This document shows, in pieces, positions 22,728-34,639 of a stretch of DNA of 64,000 nucleotides. The position numbers were made by a program, and so were the translations under genes. The stretch is from Climacium dendroides (lineage: Eukaryota; Streptophyta; Bryopsida; Hypnales; Climaciaceae), in the NCBI GenBank assembly GCA_950106755.1, contig OX467086.1:17440001-17504000 (forward strand). Direction: 5' to 3'. The notes beneath the pieces are model-generated. The model saw only the letters and a list, made by a program, of their open reading frames with translations. It ran no database searches and was not told the DNA's origin. Position 1 is the stretch's first letter. Each line of letters opens with the position of its first letter.

Positions 22728-25195
22728 CCATATTATATTCCTTATTTTGGCACATTAGAGAAGTACAAATTTAAACCTGTATTGTAAGTCCTTTGTTCAT
22801 AATATTTTGGATGATTAACATAGTGCTTCAAGTCTTTGTTTTCTTCAAATATTTTCTCATTCATTGAGAGTGCTTTTTTGATTCTCTTAAAGATGACCTT
22901 TCTTTATGACTAATTTGATGAAATTCAAAAAAAAAATTATCCATACAAAAATTACAAACAAAAATGTGTAAAAATGTAAAAGAAAGGATTGAGGTATTAA
23001 GGAATTAAGTTTGCTTGTTTGTAACTTCGGAGTCTCCATAACACCTATCTAGAACTAGATCTATACTTTTTTTTAGATTTGAGCTAGATTTTCTTCTAAA
23101 TAGTTCTCACCATTAGGATTAATAGTTTTTAATTCTATGTCTAAGCTGCTTGTAATCCACATCATGTGCTTCATTTTGAATTTTCAATTCACTCACAAAC
23201 ACATGACTTCCTTTCTATTAGCAATGAAACACATATGTTTCTTCATTAAAATTTGAAAGAAAAAACTTTTCCTTTGAAAAGTGTTGAAATATCTTGTTTT
23301 TGAAATTCAAGAATTATGATCTTTTAATTGATGAGGTTATTTACTTCAACATCTTTTGATAATCATACTCAAACAAATTGACAAAAAGGATTTATAGTTT
23401 GATTCATCAAGATACAATAAAAGTGAAGAGTTTGGTATTTTTGAAGAAGAAAGTACTTTGAAACAATTTGGATGTCAAAACACATACAAACTTTAAAGAT
23501 TTAGGGATCAATACGCAAGTATCAACTCTGTGGCAAATAGGTAGAAACATGATGAGTATTATGATCTTTTGGAAAATATTCTAAAAACTTAAAAATAAAA
23601 ATGAGTAGGACTTGAAATATAATGTATTTCAAAAAAATTAAAATTTTAAATCTCCAAATGCTAATTCATAATTCATGAGAATGGATATTTTGATGTTTGT
23701 ACTTATAGAAATTGATAATACTTAAAAAAATACATAAATCAAAATTTTGTAAACTTAAAAGATTTTTTGGTCAACAAATTATGTTTTAAGAAACACAAAT
23801 ATGAAATTCTTGTATTGATGCAAAGGAAGAAATCCATTGAATAGAGGTGCACGACAAGCATTTTACTATTTTAAAAAACATCTTGACCCATTTCTATTAT
23901 CTTAATAGGTAACTTTAAATTCCAAATTTTAACTCCAAATTTGATTACTTGAGCTAGAAATATAGTAACAAAACCCTCAAAATGGCAATAGAAGACATGT
24001 AGTAGACATCTCATTTGCTCAATTTGAAGTATTTTTGCAAAAGTTATAAGCCTTTGAAGTTCGCAGCCGGTCAACCCTAATTGGTCCAATTCTGTCCGTG
24101 AACAGTGAGATTCCGTCCGATATGACAACCCAGGAAATAATAAATAAAATTTGAAGAATACCTAAAAAATTCTAGACATGTAAAATATATACCTTTATAA
24201 TGAAATATAATTCTTTTGAAGATATGATGCAAAATCTATGGCTAAAAAACATGTCTTTTTGAAGTCATGAACAATCAAGGACAAACATATATTGAGATTA
24301 TGATCCAAGATCATAACTTGAATTGGTTGTCAAGGGCAAAAATGAAGACATAACCTCATTTGCACACAAGAAATCTAATCATTGAATAAGGAAAGATATA
24401 CTATTTTCTATAATTAGACATTGCTTTAATGTTATGATATTCTTTTAAGGGCACTTGATTAATCTCTAAAGGAATGGAAGAACTAGCATAGCTTTTTTTT
24501 TTAATTTGTTCTTGTAACAAGCATATTCCTCATTCATGTCGAATAATTTTGATGATTGCCACCATTGAAATGAAAGAAGACTTATGTGGTTTTTTTATGA
24601 ATAAATTATCATCAAAATTATCCAATTTTTATGAAAAATGCAATTATTGATAAGATTGATGAAAGATGTTTTGGTAAGGTTCTACTTTGTACATATGCTG
24701 AAATTAAAAAGCTGAAATAAGAATGCTAAAAAATTCTTCAAGAACTTTGATTCTTTTCCCTCTTATACTTATCATTATAATTTTAATGTGTAATTTTTTT
24801 CAGATCATTTTGAGATGTGGAGAAAAAAATATGAGGATTTCAAGTGAAGGGATAGCTCAAAGCACCTTCTTCATTCTTCAAAAATTCACCAAATATTGCA
24901 CACTCAATCAACTAATGGATTCATCAAGAAAATCATCCAAAATCTCTTTGTTATTCACAAACTATTAGTGAGGTTCACATTCTAAATTTTTTGCAAAAGT
25001 AGTTGCCAAAGCCACCTAGTAGTTTGTGATCTTTAGGAGTTAAAGAAGATCCAATCATTAAAGCTTTGTCCATTGACATGATGAAAGTAAAGACTCATAA
25101 TACAAATAACATTTGTTGCCACTCCCATGGCTAGAGGTGTTATTTCTCATCACAAACATCCATCTTTTTACAAATTTTTTGAATTAAGGTAGGAT
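22728..25195. other. AT-rich intergenic DNA, no gene seen
   Basis: Only short frames without domains are present (23871-24128 minus, 24723-24968 plus). A lone end-like TTAATCTCTAAAGG at about 24459 and CTTTAGGAGTTAA at about 25032 could be the ends of an old family A/B element. The 570 bp between them show no family text that I can align. Confidence 0.45.
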
Positions 25196-25345
25196 GCTCT
25201 AAAAGCGACCCTAATCTAAATGCAACCACTAACAGAGGTACATTTTGTTTTCTTCAATGTACCAAAAGTACACATTTCAGGAGGTGGTTGCTTTTAGTGA
25301 CCACTACATTTCAACTTCGACAATTTGTACCTAATTCCACAAAGA
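25196..25345. repeat. Inverted-repeat element, copy 1
   Basis: The arms CTAAAAGCGACC and GGTTGCTTTTAG are inverted copies. The same elements in reversed order (GGTACAAATT, GAAGTTGAAATG, TTGCTTTTAGAA) lie at 36205-36345. It is a small MITE-like sequence of unknown class. Confidence 0.45.
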
Positions 25346-27450
25346 TCCAAAAATGTACCTTTATACATTTTTGAAACGACTTGGATTTGATGCCTATTCC
25401 ATTTTTCTTCCCACTAAAGTTGACTGAATTATTGTCTGTTGAAGGCGAGGCTGCGATTTAAAATTTCAGCAGCCAAGAGTTCTCATGCTCTTCTAAAGGC
25501 CCAAACAAACAGAAGTCAATGTCGTCAAATTGGAGGAATTCCACAACTTGTTCTGTCACTTTAATTGCAAGGTGCGCTACGTGAAATCTACGTCAATCCA
25601 AGTTCTCAGACCTTTGCGAAAGCCACAATTTTTGGAGCCCAGAATGGTGCCAACAATTTAACCAAATTGACCATAAGAACAAAATTAATCAACACCTAAC
25701 CTTCAATCGCAAATAGTCCTTCCAGCAGTGCCAAATCCCATGCCCATTGAACCCTCGTTGACTGTGCATTTGTTGTGACTTCAAACGTGAGCATAGATAT
25801 ATTACCAATAAGTTATGGACGGCTCATTCAGCTGGTGTGAGAGATCAGTTGGTCTTGAGAGTTTCAAGTTAAGGGAGACTCCTAAAAGTCTCAAGTTAGA
25901 GAGACTCCCGAGTCTTGGCATTTTCCTTGCATTTGAGCCTCACGGCTCTTAATCACACAATTAACACCTACAAGCCCCGAGAAGCAGACGTAGGGTCTTA
26001 TTCATTGCATTCGTGGAATTCCATGAAATTGGCTTCCACTGTAAAAAAGGCGTTCAACACGGATTTGACTCAGTTTTGAGTCACCCAATAGAGAACTTCC
26101 GAGTTCAGCTCGTCATCAAGTCAATCAAACTGGCTGAACCTCAAATCTATATTTGTTATAGATTTGATAGGTTTTAGATTTGTGGGCAATTGAGCATCAC
26201 CATGTTTGTGCTCTGGAATTTTCCGTTTTTAAACAGATGTATCTTGACCCAAAGCTCGGGAATGAGCCAGTTTGACGAATTTGAGGTCACATGATAATAA
26301 TCCACAAGAACTGCACGTCTTGCTGCCCTCAAAAAAACGCCTATCTTCTGCGGGCAACTTATTTTCATAACCTAAAGCTTGCGGAAATGCCGTGAAAGCC
26401 TTAAGCCTTGACAGCCTCCTCCTCAGAAGACTTTGCCAAAAAAAGAAAGATGTCCTCCACCTTTAAAATAACATCCCTCGCCACTCTAGTGTTTAAGCAT
26501 GCTATTTCTCATAAGGAAACTCGACTTTCATGTGACCTAGTCGATCCATAAACACATAAATTTTACCTCTTAATTGTTGACTGCAGAATTTGCAACTGCT
26601 GCAACTGGTAATGAGGAGAGATTCACAACCAGCTCTACCGGGAAAGTGTGACAGGAAGCTCCTGAGATGTCTAGGGCAGTCCAAGCGGTCCCAGTATGCA
26701 CGCTGCGTGCAAGATTGCCCTTGTTCCAGTAAGCACAAAATTTTGACTGAGAATATCAATAATACCCAATTTTGCATAATACTTTTTGTGGTTTCGGATA
26801 ATACCAGTAATAATTTTGCAATACAATTTCTGGAGACTTTCAACAACTTACGATTGAAACTTTCTGCAGTTGAAACGAGATGACAGGTAGTGAATTGGAT
26901 GGTATAGTACTCAAAATGGATGAAAAATTTGGCAATGAGAAACCAAGATTTTAGTCCAAATTTCGCATTTCTAGAAACATTTTTTTCCCGGGCCCGTTTG
27001 GTGATATACTGCCAAACAAAAAGAGAAAGGCTGGTACCTACCCATGAATGGTTCCCACTTCCCACTTCCCAGAGGTCATCAATTCCAATTCCTCCTCTTG
27101 TTGCCTAACAAACCGTTTGCATCTACAAAAGCATGTCCGCCGCAATTGTGTTACGTCCAGCCTCTGGGCATGCCTTCTGCATGCACGTACTTTGGTTCCC
27201 GTATTCGGTGTTGTTTGGTTGTCAATTCTTGTCAACCTAGCTTGCCCCCACTCAAGCCTTGCCTTCCTGAATGTCTACGAAATTGTTTGCAGTTGCAGAA
27301 TCTCAGTGGACTTCTAAACATCTTAGAACTTGGGACATTGAGGAAGGAGGAAGAAAAGGGTGTCCTCTCTGATCCAATCTTTCTTCAAACCTTGCCGATA
27401 GTCTATCTCAAATGCTTTTTAGCATACCACACGGGATTCACGTAAGTAAG
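25346..27450. other. Moderate-GC island with no identified gene
   Basis: GC rises relative to the flanks, as in the gene islands elsewhere in the window. Many short frames overlap on both strands (longest minus 26502-27065, 187 codons; plus 27044-27445, 133 codons), without domains. One segment looks like a real exon and is listed separately. An unrecognised or decayed gene is possible. Confidence 0.4.
26587..26728 (+). CDS. Candidate internal exon, Cys-rich, unidentified
   Basis: It is preceded by an acceptor-like TTGTTGACTGCAG and followed by the donor GTAAGC. The open frame carries a cysteine pattern C-x6-C-x12-C-x3-C-x-C (peptides GKCDRKLLRC and YARCVQDCPC). The spacing looks designed rather than random, but I do not recognise the family and could not connect it to other exons. 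It may be a fragment. Confidence 0.25.
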
Positions 27451-29605
27451 TACAACGTATTCATGCACATTTTGACATTCTCTCTTCCATGAGGCACTAT
27501 TAAGTCAAATTCGACATTAATAAGACAACACTAAGTAGTGATGTTTGCACCAATTAAACTGAAGCACTTCTTGTTATGTCATTCTTAGCCTAAACCGATC
27601 CTAATTATTTGGAATGCAAACTTTGATCTTAGAGAGAAGTGTGGAAACAGTTGCACAGTTTGTGACTTCGCTGTGACAGGAACCAAGCAACGATTTCAGA
27701 AGTTGAACTTGTGTAAAACCAGGTTGTCAATTTTCGTAAGAGTAGAACAGACTGGAAATATTGTCTTATGAGTTTAAATGATAAAATTTGACGAACTGAG
27801 CACGTTTCCAATTCTCCACATGGAACCTACAATCTTACAGAGTCCTAGTTTTTAGAGCTTTGTGTGCACTTCGAACTATTCAATCTTGGCCCTCTGGAAA
27901 AAGCAAATGAATGAATATGACTATTAATTTAAAAATCAATAAGATTTATCAGTCTGAGGAAGAATAAAAAAGAGATTAAGAAATGCGTATTTCGGTGACA
28001 GATGAATTGCTGCACACAATACACTTACGACTTTAAAATGGAATCGTAGACTGTGCGTTTTCGTTCTGAACTTTCTTTGGATTTGTATTGAAACATGTTC
28101 AAGAGTTTCGAAAGCTCTGAAGCCAAGTACTGGAAGGTTTTCTAAGTGAAGACAAATCTGGAAAATTCTCCATTCAAGTAATTATGTCTTTATTCTTTAA
28201 TTCTATTTGCTACTGACTCAGCAAAATGTCTTACATGCTCTTAATTTCCCACAAAACTTTCATCACACTAATGATTCTGTAAAATAGCTCCATTAGAAAA
28301 TACTGAATATGATGGTATTTTGCAGATGTTGTCACTCATGGAAAGTGTACCACCTCTGTCAATTTTACAGGCCCTTGGTTCAGCATGATTGCACTCAACA
28401 ATTGGGGTCAGGTTCAATAATGTAAAAGTGTAACATTGTTATAGAAATAACATCTCTTGTTGCTACCTTGGCTTGGCATATTATTTCTGAAAACCAAAGC
28501 TATGCTTTCATATTACTTAGTCCCTGTAGTAGCTTGTTGAAAAATTAATCCTACAAATTCTTATGTAGAATGTAAACATTTTGAATATGATAGACTAAGG
28601 TTGGTTTTGGAAAAGCTTAAATTAGCACTTTGATAATTCATGGTATGTTCATATGGTGTTCAAATATATATACTAAAACTACTCAAGAAAAATACAGAAA
28701 TCCTATTTTGTTTACCAATCCACTTTTAAAAACCACCCCAAAACGATCTAACATTGACATATTCTAAACAATGAACATGATAGTGCTTGAAGCCAAATGT
28801 TTTGTCCAAATATCTTTTCATGCATCCCAAGCAATTTTTGAATCTTTAAAAGATGACCTTTTTTAATGACCAATTTATTGAAATTGATGAAAATAATGTA
28901 TTTGTATAAAGATTTTAACAAAAATGGATTCTTTTGATAAAGGGTTATTAAACCACCTTAAGTGAAGGCAAGGACCAAGACCTTTAGTTTATCAAATATT
29001 TAATTTTTTTGGAGGATAAGGATTGATAGATGTTTAAAAAAGCAATATTCTACCGGATTCTATTATTTATACAAAAAAAGTTTATTTTTAAAAATGGTTT
29101 CTCCAAAAGTTTAATGTTAAAATTAGTTTTCTAGAAGTCAAGAAGTTGCATCTCCCACTTTTCATTGACCTCTCCCTAAAAAAATTGTTGGACAACAATC
29201 TTGATTTCTTCTTGCATACTTCCATCCATGATTCTCGAAAATCTTCTATCTTTTCTACAAAATTTGACCAAATTTTGTATGTAGAAGTCCATTCTATGTC
29301 ACGTGCATTGAACCCGTAAACAACATGCCAACCCCTTTAGGCTTGGTTTTGAAAAAAGTGTTGACAAAAAGTGTTTTTTATATATTTTAAAAAATGTTTC
29401 AAACCTACTAGACTTACTTCAATAGTGAAGATGGCTTGCCAAACACCACATTCAAGCTACAAATCAAAGCACTATAATTCACTATTTATTTTTGTATGCC
29501 TTGATAGTACAAACTTAGGGCAAGCAACAAGCTCCATATCTTACTTCAACATGAGATTTTTTATTCTCCTTCAACTAAGCTATCCTCTAGGCAAGTAAGT
29601 GTTGT
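27451..29605. other. AT-rich intergenic DNA, no gene seen
   Basis: Short frames only (27629-27811 minus, 29371-29598 plus), with no domains. The first few hundred bases may belong to the transcript of any gene in the preceding island. Confidence 0.45.
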
Positions 29606-29755
29606 TTAATCCTATAATGCCTCTATGGACACAATTATAAGTGTTCAATTGATGACAAAGAATCCTTCTATGTAAGACAAAAGTATAAATATTCATCCTT
29701 GGAATTTTGTGCAAAAAGAGAAGGTGTTACTATATATAATAGTTAAACCATGCTA
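29606..29755 (+). mobile_element. Truncated family C MITE, copy C6
   Basis: It begins TTAATCCTATAATGCC. The core GATGACAAAGAATCCTTC and ATTCATCCTTGGAATTTTGTG is intact. The right third is lost. Confidence 0.6.
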
Positions 29756-30177
29756 GCCCTAGGTACTTCACTAGGTGATTGCAAGAAAGACTAGTCTTTT
29801 TGATAGTAGAACTCGATGAATTTGAAATTTTTTATTGGAGATGGTTAACTTGATTGTAATCATATCCCTTATTTTTTAGAAATTAAAAAAATCATTTTAT
29901 ATTTAAAATTCAATTTCGCTAATTTATCACACTCTGAGGTTTAGGATTTTTTAGTATTGGGGAGTACCCAAAATTAATGATCTAAAGTTAAAATTCTTGT
30001 GGTCTATTCCCATAGTAGAGGGACATGTGCCTACTAAAAGAAACCTAAAAATAAATTATTTTATGACCTTCATATTTGTACAAATAGGGTTCCCTTGCAT
30101 GTGCACTTTTGAACATTAAGGACAATTTCAACTTTTATTTTTTGGTGAAATGTGATCACTATCAAGCCTTTACAGAT

Positions 30178-30471
30178 TTGGGCAATTTCATTAAAATGGT
30201 AAAATTCCACTACTTTGGTCGTTTTTTGGTTTAGACCTAGGCGGTTTTAAATATTCAAATGCCCTAGATGTCTAAAATCTGTACAATTCTTGGGTGTCTA
30301 AAATCTACCATAGTCCTAGATGTCATTATTCTAGTTCAGGTCCCACAGTCTGAAATCTATAAAAATCCAAGATCTTTGAAATCTATACTAGCCATAGATG
30401 ACACATTTGTAATTCAAACCGGGTGGTCTAAAAATGGCACATGGAATACCGCCATTTTAACGAAATTCCCC
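30178..30471. mobile_element. Inverted-repeat MITE, family F, copy F1
   Basis: The left arm GGCAATTTCATTAAAATGG pairs with the right arm CCGCCATTTTAACGAAATTC. Inside, short paired motifs recur (GGTTTAGACC / GGTGGTCTAAA, and several 'TCTAAAATCTA' units). Related copies are at 37480-37650 and 38900-39050. Confidence 0.7.
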
Positions 30472-31519
30472 ATAAAGGGCTAATTTTTATGGGATTTTAC
30501 TTCATGATTTTCTAATTATTATTAATTTATATTTAGTTGTATCTATTCTTTGTGACAAATTGTCATTTTTTCAAATAATACTTTTTCAATACTTACAAGT
30601 AGTTAACATTATTAGTAGCTGTCAATTTTCAAATCAATAGTTGAGATTGTTTTGTTTTATAGTATTGAACGTAAAAACTGTAGTTTTAGCAAAACACTAC
30701 TAACTTTCTTGCAAACACCCTACTATACCTTGTAATCTATATATGCATGCATCAAATTCTCTTACTGTGGAGGCTATTTAGTTATTATTTCCTAATAAAT
30801 ATATCCCTACCTTTTCTATTTCTACTTTCACCCATTTTTCTACACCCCATGGTAGTTAAAACTAAAATTTGAGGCATTTAAATTTGTTTCTACTAAAATT
30901 CCAAAAATTATACATGGTTTTAGAGTTGATCAATACAACGTGTATACTCTAATTACTATTGAACACAATCCATACACATAGTATATATACAAACATCATA
31001 TATCAAACAATTTATAAACACAAATTATACAAATGTATTATACATGTTCAATAAGAACTAAATCATAAATATTGAAACCCCACAAGTAGTGTTCCATTGG
31101 CTAAGCTTGATTTATGTATTTATAAATGTGTGGTTTAGGGTCCCAAAATCTTACAAAATAATTCAGCAAATAGATTAATTTTAGAATTTAGGGTTCAAGG
31201 TATAGTACAATATACAATAGCTCCTATTTAAAAAAACAAAACCTTAATTATACACATGCACAATATAAAATGAAATGTTCATTATTTTGTCAATTTGCGG
31301 ATGGAAAATGGAAGCTCATGCATGTTCCTTCCCTCTCTTTTAGATTACCCCTTGTATAGATTTACAAATTATGTACTATAAATTGTTACAATGCATTGCA
31401 TAGTATTTGTAATACACTTCAAAAAAGTGATGCTTTAGTAACTTAAATATTTTTTGAACTATTAGCTTCGACATTTAAAATGTACCCTATTGTAAGTCTC
31501 ACATTGTTTCTAAAGTGAC
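30472..31519. other. AT-rich intergenic DNA, no gene seen
   Basis: No open frame of note and no recognisable element ends are present. Confidence 0.5.
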
Positions 31520-31524
31520 CACTA

Positions 31525-32754
31525 CACTAGAAGAAAAAGCAAGGTTTTGCGACTGCGGTTTGCGACTGGTTTGTAGTCGTATCGGACGTTTGCGACTTGG
31601 TGATATTCTGGAGTCCGCAGTCGCAGTGGACAAGTCGCATGAGCTGCATTGTAGTCACGAGGTTGTTTGTCATTCGATAGGCAATGGAGAACTTCGTCGA
31701 TGAACTGGTGTGACGTGGTTGCTGATGTGGAAGTTATTTCACTTATTTGTGTACAACTGGTTTGCCACTAATGTGCAACTGGTTTGCGATTGACATACAA
31801 TTGGTGTGCAACTAGTTTGCGATTGATGTGCAACTCGTTTGCGACTAGTGTGCAACTAGTTTGCGATTGACATACAACTGGTTTGCAATTGGTGTGCAAC
31901 TAGTTTGTGATTGATGTACAACTCGTTTGGGACTAGTGTGCAACTAGTTTGCGATTGACATACAACTGGTTTGCAATTGGTGTGCAACTAGTTTGCGATT
32001 GATGTGCAACTTGTTTGCGACTAGTATGCAACTAGTTTGCGATTGACATACAACTGGTTTGCAACTAGTTTGCGATTGATGTGCAACTCGTTTGTGATTA
32101 GTGTGCAACTGGTTTGCAACTGACATACAACTGCTTTGCAACTTGGTTATAATTTATAGAGTTGTAGATTATAGAAATCTACAAATTGTAGAAATCTACA
32201 AAATATATAAATATTAGAATTTCACTATCAAAATTCATTACACAAGAATGCTATAACTTACCATTCTTATCTGTTCAAGTTGATGGTATTCTTGACAATC
32301 GATATGGGACAATTGAATCGATTTTCAGTCATGTTCTAGTTGCATTGCACTTGTTCTCTAGTTGCATTTGAATCGTTTTTTAGTTGCACTGTAGTTGGGC
32401 TCTAGTTGCATTATAGTTGATTCCTAGTTGCATTTGAGTCATTTCTAAGTTGCAATCTTCTAGTTTTTAGTTGCAGCCTGTAATCAGAGCGATTGCATTT
32501 TTCCACGGTGGACTCTACTTTGCGGATAGCTGTCCACATGGACAATTGCAATGAATATTGGATGTAGAATACCTCATGTCAGTTCTTCTGTTACAATATC
32601 GTAACCCTATTCTTCATTTTCCGACTACTTTGCGACTACAACTACATACATGTGAAATTTGATGCAAATACAGAGGTCTACAGTCGCATCTCAGTTGTAT
32701 AGGACACATAGTCACATCTCAGTGGGTTGCAACGGACATGTTTTTCTTCTAGTG
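31525..32754. mobile_element. Non-autonomous CACTA element, 1.23 kb
   Basis: The termini are perfect 14-base inverted repeats, CACTAGAAGAAAAA at 31525 and TTTTTCTTCTAGTG ending at 32754. It is flanked by the direct duplication CTA (31522-31524 and 32755-32757), the 3-bp target duplication expected of CACTA elements. Subterminal regions repeat short TTTGCGACTG / AGTCGCA motifs, which in En/Spm relatives act as transposase-binding sites. The interior is a tandem array and holds no transposase. Confidence 0.88.
31735..32150. repeat. Tandem array inside the CACTA element
   Basis: Head-to-tail copies of 'TGTGCAACTAGTTTGCGATT' and 'GACATACAACTGGTTTGCAA' form a higher-order unit of about 90-110 bp made of shorter 21-23 bp units. 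The minus-strand frame at 31944-32141 with repeated QTSC-like peptides is an artefact of the array. Confidence 0.9.
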
Positions 32755-32947
32755 CTACAAGAGAAACTAGTCCGAAATGACAAAAATTAGCCCCTCCTAA
32801 TCTACAGAAATTTGACAAGTTTCAATCAATTAGGACAAAAAATTGTCCGAATTGACAAAAAACTGTCAATTTTCTGTAGATTAGGAGGGGCTGATTTCTG
32901 TCATTTCGGACCAATTTCTGTCAATTCGGACAGGTTTTCTTGTAGTG

Positions 32948-33346
32948 ACTAGTGAAGTATTGGGTGAAGTATTCAAGATGCTAGCTTGTGAATGAAGAAT
33001 CATGAACCTACGAGCCTTGAATCTAGTTGTAGGTATGTACCTACAACCATTTGAAGGTGTTTATAGCATATTTACCTAGCTATAATATAGGTACACTATA
33101 ACTTGAAAAGAGTCTACAGCATAGGTACCTATAACTAGACACTTATAACCATAAAAGGTGTTTATAATATAAACTCCCAAGCATATGGTCTCATAGGTTT
33201 TATGTTCACATGCTAGCACTCCCCCACAATAGTTTGACTTCTAATGAGTGTTTTTTTGAAGTAAATGATTCACACTATACCCCCAAAGATGATTTCTATA
33301 GTAACCAACTTGTCTTTACAGGACTAAGGAAGTGCCTTTAGATTTA
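32948..33346. repeat. Repeat D copy D3 and a family C fragment
   Basis: Positions 32985-33225 resemble family D (5390-5650, 12120-12350), with 'GTACCTATAACTAGACAC' style units. Positions 33225-33330 carry the right half of family C (CACAATAGTTTGACTTCTAATGAGTG and GATGATTTCTATAGT; positions approximate). The left half of that MITE is missing, which suggests the two repeats are joined by a deletion or insertion. Confidence 0.45.
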
Positions 33347-34047
33347 GGGCTAGCTTGGCAACTCTCTGCCAATACATTGGCCATTTTAGGGCTCTTTTTT
33401 CATTTTCACCGGTCTCGTTTTTCATTTCACCAATCATTGGTGAGTCTTTTCACCCTTTTTAGCTTGTTAGAATCGTTCTATTGACTTATAAAGCTTAGAA
33501 CTTCTTCCTTGTTGCAGAATTGGCAATGATTGTGGAGGTGGCGGCTTGGTCGAGGCAACCTAGTAGTGGCTTCAAGTTGCTTTTGTAAAGCATTATACAA
33601 GTTTGTATTTTTTGAAAGGTATGTCTCCAAATCCATTCTATAGCTTGTTATGAAATTTTTATTTTATTTTTGTGAAGGGTGCATCTATTCAAGCTCTTCA
33701 TGTCATTTTGGAATATGTGATTTACGAAGAGTATTGTTTGTATTAGCTAGTTTTTTAGTTTGGAAAAGAATACATGGATGCTCTTCTGAACTTGGAGGAT
33801 GCTATGAGAGTTATTGAAAATGCTCTAACAAATAGACAAAATCCTACATGAGCATTATGAAATCATGAACTATATTATACGTATCACTACTTGATAAAAA
33901 ATTAATGGATATAGTTGTTTATTAAAATTCATAACATAATTATTATTTTCATTCTTGTTTTTTTAAGTCAAATATTTTGTTCTTTTTTGAATTTACCCTT
34001 TTTTTCAACAATGATTGACTAATGACTTACTTGATTATTAATTGTCT

Positions 34048-34190
34048 CACTAGAAGAAACCCGCGATTAATGTTACAATCTTGATGTTACATCTTGATGT
34101 TACATTGGACGTAATTTTTGACATAACAACATGAAATTGTAACATGATGCACAAAAAAATCCGTCAAGTTAAACGCGGGTTTCTTCTAGT
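34048..34190. mobile_element. CACTA-type MITE, 143 bp
   Basis: It starts CACTAGAAGAAACCCGCG and ends CGCGGGTTTCTTCTAGT, giving a 17-base inverted repeat. Its outer part is the same as the termini of the 31525-32754 element (CACTAGAAGAAA), so the same transposase could mobilise both. Inside, TTGATGTTACA is repeated. Confidence 0.8.
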
Positions 34191-34639
34191 ATCCATAGTG
34201 GATGGATGGATTTGCTTTGTTTTGCAATCAATTGATGTTTTGATTAGTAGGTGATTCTCAAATGTAGCATGTAATGATTATTCATCAATTTAGTTCTCTC
34301 GTTAGTTGTTCTATTCATCTTAACAATTTTTTTCCTTACCATGTGAAAGGCATGCAACATGGTGGAACAAGCACTTGCACCTATAGCTGCAGCAATGGGA
34401 GGAGTGAACATAGCTCTTGGTACTACAATACAACTAGCAACATAGGATTTGTTTGATGGAAATTCAAAAAAAAAGATACGATTTGTACCATCTTTGAGGC
34501 ATTTAAAAAAAGGATGTCAAATGAGATCTTACCAATCCTTTTTTCTATTTCAGAATGTGAATTACTTTCCTATCAAGTTCATGTTCAAAAAGATGGGAAA
34601 AAAAATTTGGTTCAAATTATGGCCTATATTATATAAAAC

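Larger units (their letters stand above)
31520..32947. mobile_element. CACTA MITE (195 bp) interrupted by a second CACTA element
   Basis: The outer element's left end, CACTA, is at 31520-31524. Its continuation CTACAAGAGAAACTAGTCCG resumes at 32755, and its right end TTTTCTTGTAGTG stops at 32947. Joined around the insertion it would be about 195 bp and almost fully self-complementary (TTAGCCCCTCCTAATCTACA pairs with TGTAGATTAGGAGGGGCT). The termini are the classic CACTACAAGAAA of En/Spm elements. The flanks share only a two-base AC. Confidence 0.85.

Noticed and set aside
26502..27065. Minus-strand 187-codon open frame, among the longest in the window.
   Set aside because: No recognisable domain, no homology pattern and composition like random sequence. 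It overlaps a plus-strand exon-like segment with better splice signals.
31944..32141. Minus frame with repeated Cys/Ser/Gln peptide units.
   Set aside because: It is a translation of the tandem array inside the CACTA element.
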